A stretch of DNA of 7,178 nucleotides from Nostoc sp. CHAB 5715 (GTDB taxonomy: Bacteria; Cyanobacteriota; Cyanobacteriia; Cyanobacteriales; Nostocaceae). Each line of letters begins with the position of its first letter. Within the stretch, counting starts at the first letter, position 1. The stretch is from NCBI RefSeq assembly GCF_020829685.1, contig NZ_JAIVFR010000317.1, positions 1-7,178 of the forward strand. The letters are read 5' to 3'. Under the pieces are notes generated by a model that saw nothing but the letters and a program-made list of their open reading frames with translations, did no database searches and had not been told where the DNA came from. The position numbers and the translations under genes are program-made. This document shows positions 4,805 to 7,178 of this stretch, piece by piece.

Positions 4805-5314
4805 TTATTGTTCATTAACTTTTTCAGTATTACCTGCTTTCACCCAACCTTCTTGTTCGCTACCTTCCAAACGGATCTTTTGCCAGGATTTGTCCTCGCT
4901 TTCTGACAAAATAATAATTTTTTGATTAAAACCAACCCCACCAATCTTTTCAGCTTCTTGATTTGGTTGCGATCGCAAACTCAAGCCTTCAGACCAACTA
5001 ACACGCCCTCGGTAAGCTCCCGATGGCAATGGTTTTGCTGATGGGGTAGCCTTTGGTGATTCTGTGGGAGCGGAGGTTGAGCTTGGAGACGATTCAGTCT
5101 TTGTCCCAGGTTTAAGAGTGGATTTAGCTCCTCCAGGCTCAGTTGCTTTGGGAGCTTGGGCTTTCACTGAGGGACTATCATTAGAAAAAACCGGTTTGGC
5201 AGGGGGTATGCCGGTGCGATTCATGAAATAGAGTGCAATTGCAGCGCCGCCACCTATTAAGACAGCGATCGCTAAGAAAAACCCAAGTATAAACTTTATT
5301 AAGCCAGACAACAT
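4805..5314 (-). CDS. Membrane-anchored bacterial SH3 (SH3b) domain protein
   Basis: From the ATG at 5314 the protein has 169 residues. Residues 7-31 (FILGFFLAIAVLIGGGAAIA) form one membrane helix. Residues 32-98 are a Pro/Ser/Thr/Lys-rich linker of low complexity. Residues about 100-160 form an SH3b domain, with the GLSLRSQP strand (110-117) typical of the ALNVRSGP motif and GWVKA (156-160) near the end. SH3b domains usually bind cell-wall peptides or proteins, so the domain probably faces the periplasm. A longer frame from a TTG at 5341 exists, but that codon lies in a heptamer repeat. ATG 5314 has AGG 8 nt upstream and directly precedes the membrane helix. The gene follows ycf46 on the same strand with a 119-bp gap and may be co-transcribed with it. 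Confidence 0.78.
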   Translation of the reverse strand: MLSGLIKFILGFFLAIAVLIGGGAAIALYFMNRTGIPPAKPVFSNDSPSVKAQAPKATEPGGAKSTLKPGTKTESSPSSTSAPTESPKATPSAKPLPSGAYRGRVSWSEGLSLRSQPNQEAEKIGGVGFNQKIIILSESEDKSWQKIRLEGSEQEGWVKAGNTEKVNEQ

Positions 5315-5336
5315 AGTTAAAACCTGATCACCAATG

Positions 5337-5390
5337 GTCAATAGTCAATAGTCAATAGTAATTCATGATTAACTGTTGACTATTGACTAG
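5337..5390. repeat. GTCAATA heptamer array with inverted copy, forming a hairpin
   Basis: Three GTCAATA heptamers (5337-5357) are followed after a short spacer by the reverse-complement run TTGACTATTGACTA (5376-5389), giving a 14-bp perfect stem. It lies between ycf46 and the SH3b gene, covers the alternative TTG start of the latter, and could affect message processing or read-through. No T tract follows, so it is not a standard terminator. Confidence 0.7.
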
Positions 5391-5433
5391 CAATTATTAA
5401 CTAACCAATTATTGTAGCTGCCGTTGAATGCGT

Positions 5434-6945
5434 TCACGTATTGCGCCGGAGGCGTTCGCTTAAAGGATTGTGTTTAGATGCTAAACGCGCTCTCCCAGCA
5501 GCAGCCCATTCTTGGAGTTGCTGAATTTGCTCTACAGCAGTTCGTGCCAAGGGGATGATTTGACTGGCTGCTTCTAAAATGTCGTCAGTAGTAAAGTCGC
5601 GGTTTTGGCTAAATCCAATATGCATCGCTTCAATTAAAGTTTGCTCAATTTCTGCCCCAGAAAAATCGGGCGTTTCATAAGCTAACCTTTCGATGTCATA
5701 ACTTTTTAAGTTATGGGGGCGCAATCGGGATAAATGAACATCATAAATTGCTTTTCTCTCTTCTTGGGTGGGCAATCCCACAAAGAAAATTTCATCAAAT
5801 CGCCCCTTACGCAGCATTTCCGGCGGTAAGGCTTGGATGTCGTTGGCGGTGGCGACAACAAAAACAGGTGAGGTTTTTTCGGCTAGCCAGGTAATAAAAG
5901 TACCAAACACACGGCTGGCTGTTCCTGCATCACCTTTGCTACCAAGTCCGGCAAAGGCTTTATCTATTTCATCAATCCACAAAATACAGGGAGCTAGGGC
6001 TTCAGCTACTTGGATCATTTGGCGAGTCCGAGATTCTGATTCACCCACCAAACCACCAAATAACCTTCCCACATCCAAACGTAGCAAGGGTAAATGCCAG
6101 TGATGAGCGATCGCTTTTGCTGTTAACGATTTACCAGTTCCCTGAATACCCACCAACATTAAACCACGGGGGTGCGGTAATCCGTACTGTCGCGCTCGAT
6201 CGGTAAATGAACCTCCCCGGCGAATCAACCAATCTTTTAAGTTATCCAGTCCGCCGATATCAGAAATTTGCTCAGTGGCAGGGTAGAAGTCCAAGATTTG
6301 GGTTTGGCGGATAGTTTGGCGCTTTTCTTCCAAAACCAGATCCACGTCTTCTGGTCGCAATTCTCCGTGGGTTGCGATCGCTTTTGCCAAAACTCGGCGA
6401 ATCCGTTCCATTGAAAGCCCTTGACAAGAGCGCACTAAGTCATCTAAAACTTTGCCAAAAAGGGAGTTACCAGTACTTTGTAATAAGCGTTCCACCTCAG
6501 TTTTAATTTCTGGGGCGGCGGGTAAGGGAAACTCAACGACTGTCAGCACTTCGGTTAAGTCGTCAGGAATAGCAATGCGCGGCGACAGGAGGACAATATT
6601 TTTTGGTTGCGACTTGAGAAGCCTAGACAGGTTGCGGAGTTTGCGGGCGATCGCTACATCATCTAAAAAGCGATGATAATCTCGGAGAATCAATACCGCA
6701 GGTGCAGAAGCTGGTAATTTTTCGATGAATTCTAAAGCTTGCAACGGGTTACGCCGCCCAAACCCAACATCATTGGGGTTTCCTTGGTAGCCATCGACAA
6801 AATCCCAAGTATACACTGGGCGATTACCCTGGTTGGTTGCTTCTTCCCGGATAGCTGCTTCTACCCGTTCTTCCTCATAAGTAGGAATATAAATTAAAGG
6901 GTAGCGGGCGCGTAGTAGCAGTTTAAACTCTTCACGGAAGTTCAT
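5434..6945 (-). CDS. ycf46: Ycf46-type AAA ATPase
   Basis: The 503-residue length and the start [20 protein letters not shown] match Ycf46, a protein encoded in cyanobacteria and in red-algal and related plastids. Residues 1-210 are the family-specific N-terminal domain, a degenerate ATPase-like fold. Residues about 225-460 are a AAA module: Walker A GIQGTGKS (266-273), Walker B ILWIDE (321-326), sensor 1 ATAN (365-368), the RKGRFDE arginine-finger region (379-385) and the FSGAEIEQ sensor-2 helix (428-435). All catalytic residues are intact, so it should form an ATP-driven oligomer. The Synechocystis homologue (slr0374, as I recall) has been linked to inorganic-carbon acquisition; the substrate is not established. 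The gene leads a possible two-gene unit with the SH3b gene. No clear promoter or ribosome site was seen upstream. The C terminus may be frameshifted (see findings). Confidence 0.92.
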   Translation of the reverse strand: MNFREEFKLLLRARYPLIYIPTYEEERVEAAIREEATNQGNRPVYTWDFVDGYQGNPNDVGFGRRNPLQALEFIEKLPASAPAVLILRDYHRFLDDVAIARKLRNLSRLLKSQPKNIVLLSPRIAIPDDLTEVLTVVEFPLPAAPEIKTEVERLLQSTGNSLFGKVLDDLVRSCQGLSMERIRRVLAKAIATHGELRPEDVDLVLEEKRQTIRQTQILDFYPATEQISDIGGLDNLKDWLIRRGGSFTDRARQYGLPHPRGLMLVGIQGTGKSLTAKAIAHHWHLPLLRLDVGRLFGGLVGESESRTRQMIQVAEALAPCILWIDEIDKAFAGLGSKGDAGTASRVFGTFITWLAEKTSPVFVVATANDIQALPPEMLRKGRFDEIFFVGLPTQEERKAIYDVHLSRLRPHNLKSYDIERLAYETPDFSGAEIEQTLIEAMHIGFSQNRDFTTDDILEAASQIIPLARTAVEQIQQLQEWAAAGRARLASKHNPLSERLRRNT

Positions 6946-7053
6946 ATTTAGCTATCATTATTAGTTCTTCTTTCATTGTTCAGGTTTGTATCGCCTCTAA
7001 CAACTAAAAAACCAACATCTACCAGTTCATAGCGGTTGCCAGTGCGATCGCTC

Positions 7054-7178
7054 TATAGCAATCCGATTTGATTTCTGAACTTCTTTGTGTAGGCAGGGAG
7101 TAGGGAGTAGGGAGTAGGGAGTAGGGAATCAGCCTTTTCGAGTTGAGGGCGAGTTATTTCAAAAATCAAATAGGAGTC
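7054..7178. repeat. MITE-like element, copy C, cut by the window edge
   Basis: The left end TATAGCAATCCG then ATTTGATTTCTGAA (7054-7079) is nearly identical to the left end of copy A. The right part (7155-7178), read in reverse, gives GACTCCTATTTGATTTTTGA and on, differing by one base in 24 from the left end of copy B. The outer few bases of the right end lie beyond 7178. It sits about 110 bp upstream of ycf46, next to a HIP1 site at 7044-7051. Confidence 0.68.
7093..7127. repeat. GTAGGGA heptamer array inside MITE-like copy C
   Basis: A variant GCAGGGA (7093-7099) is followed by four perfect GTAGGGA units (7100-7127). The array starts just inside the left arm of the element, the same place as the TAGGGAA/CAGTGAA heptamers in copy A (1193-1220). 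Confidence 0.8.

Noticed and set aside
5768..6676. Plus-strand frames at 5768-6103 and 6452-6676
   Set aside because: They are antisense to conserved parts of ycf46 and their protein sequences are the usual antisense by-products.
6960..7040. Promoter for ycf46 (TTGGTT-17-GATACA on the minus strand)
   Set aside because: The -10 hexamer matches at only three positions; the spacing is right but the evidence is too weak.
1193..7127. CRISPR array
   Set aside because: The tandem repeats are contiguous 7-mers without spacers, and no cas gene is present.

Overview
The window reads as filamentous cyanobacterial DNA of the Nostoc/Anabaena/Calothrix kind. The grounds are at least eight copies of the HIP1 octamer GCGATCGC between 2340 and 7051, heptanucleotide tandem repeats, many small palindromic intergenic repeats, a Ycf46-type AAA ATPase, and moderate to low GC in the intergenic DNA and the small genes. 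The first ~335 bases look different: about 54% GC over bases 1-300 against roughly 35-37% in two sampled lines of the next gene, with no HIP1, and they encode the start of a PurM/HypE-like (AIR synthase-related) protein whose wording recalls Bacteroidetes proteins. This foreign-looking DNA begins exactly where a choloylglycine-hydrolase-family gene loses its C-terminal third. I read ~326-352 as a junction, made either by transfer and recombination or by a chimeric assembly.

Layout from left to right. 1-325 (-): partial AIR synthase-related gene. 336-1001 (-): C-terminally truncated linear amide C-N hydrolase. 1002-1479: gene-free DNA with a 12-bp palindrome, a MITE-like element (copy A) and a small dispersed repeat. 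1480-2135 (+): two-gene VapB/VapC-type toxin-antitoxin module, followed by a 25-codon gene stub. 2271-3680 (-): exported protein with four peptidoglycan-binding domains and a SPOR-like C terminus, with a good sigma70-type promoter upstream. 3681-4222: gene-free DNA with two hairpins, a 141-bp palindromic element and an ~80-bp inverted-repeat element. 4223-4597 (-): short secreted FG-GAP/VCBS-like protein of two almost identical 50-residue repeats, apparently cut off by that inverted-repeat element. 4631-4793: MITE-like copy B. 4805-5314 (-): membrane-anchored SH3b protein. 5434-6945 (-): Ycf46 AAA ATPase. 7054-7178: MITE-like copy C, cut by the window edge.

Functionally the window is a mixed chromosomal neighbourhood. 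Three proteins probably act at or outside the inner membrane: the peptidoglycan-binding/SPOR protein, the secreted repeat protein and the SH3b protein. Ycf46 and the SH3b gene are co-directional, 119 bp apart, and may share a transcript. The toxin-antitoxin pair is the only plus-strand unit. I see no CRISPR array, tRNA, rRNA or intact transposase, and no clear new defence or biosynthetic system. The most informative signals are the left-hand composition junction, the three-copy MITE-like family that carries heptamer repeats at the same internal site in two copies, and the FG-GAP gene that ends precisely at an inverted repeat.
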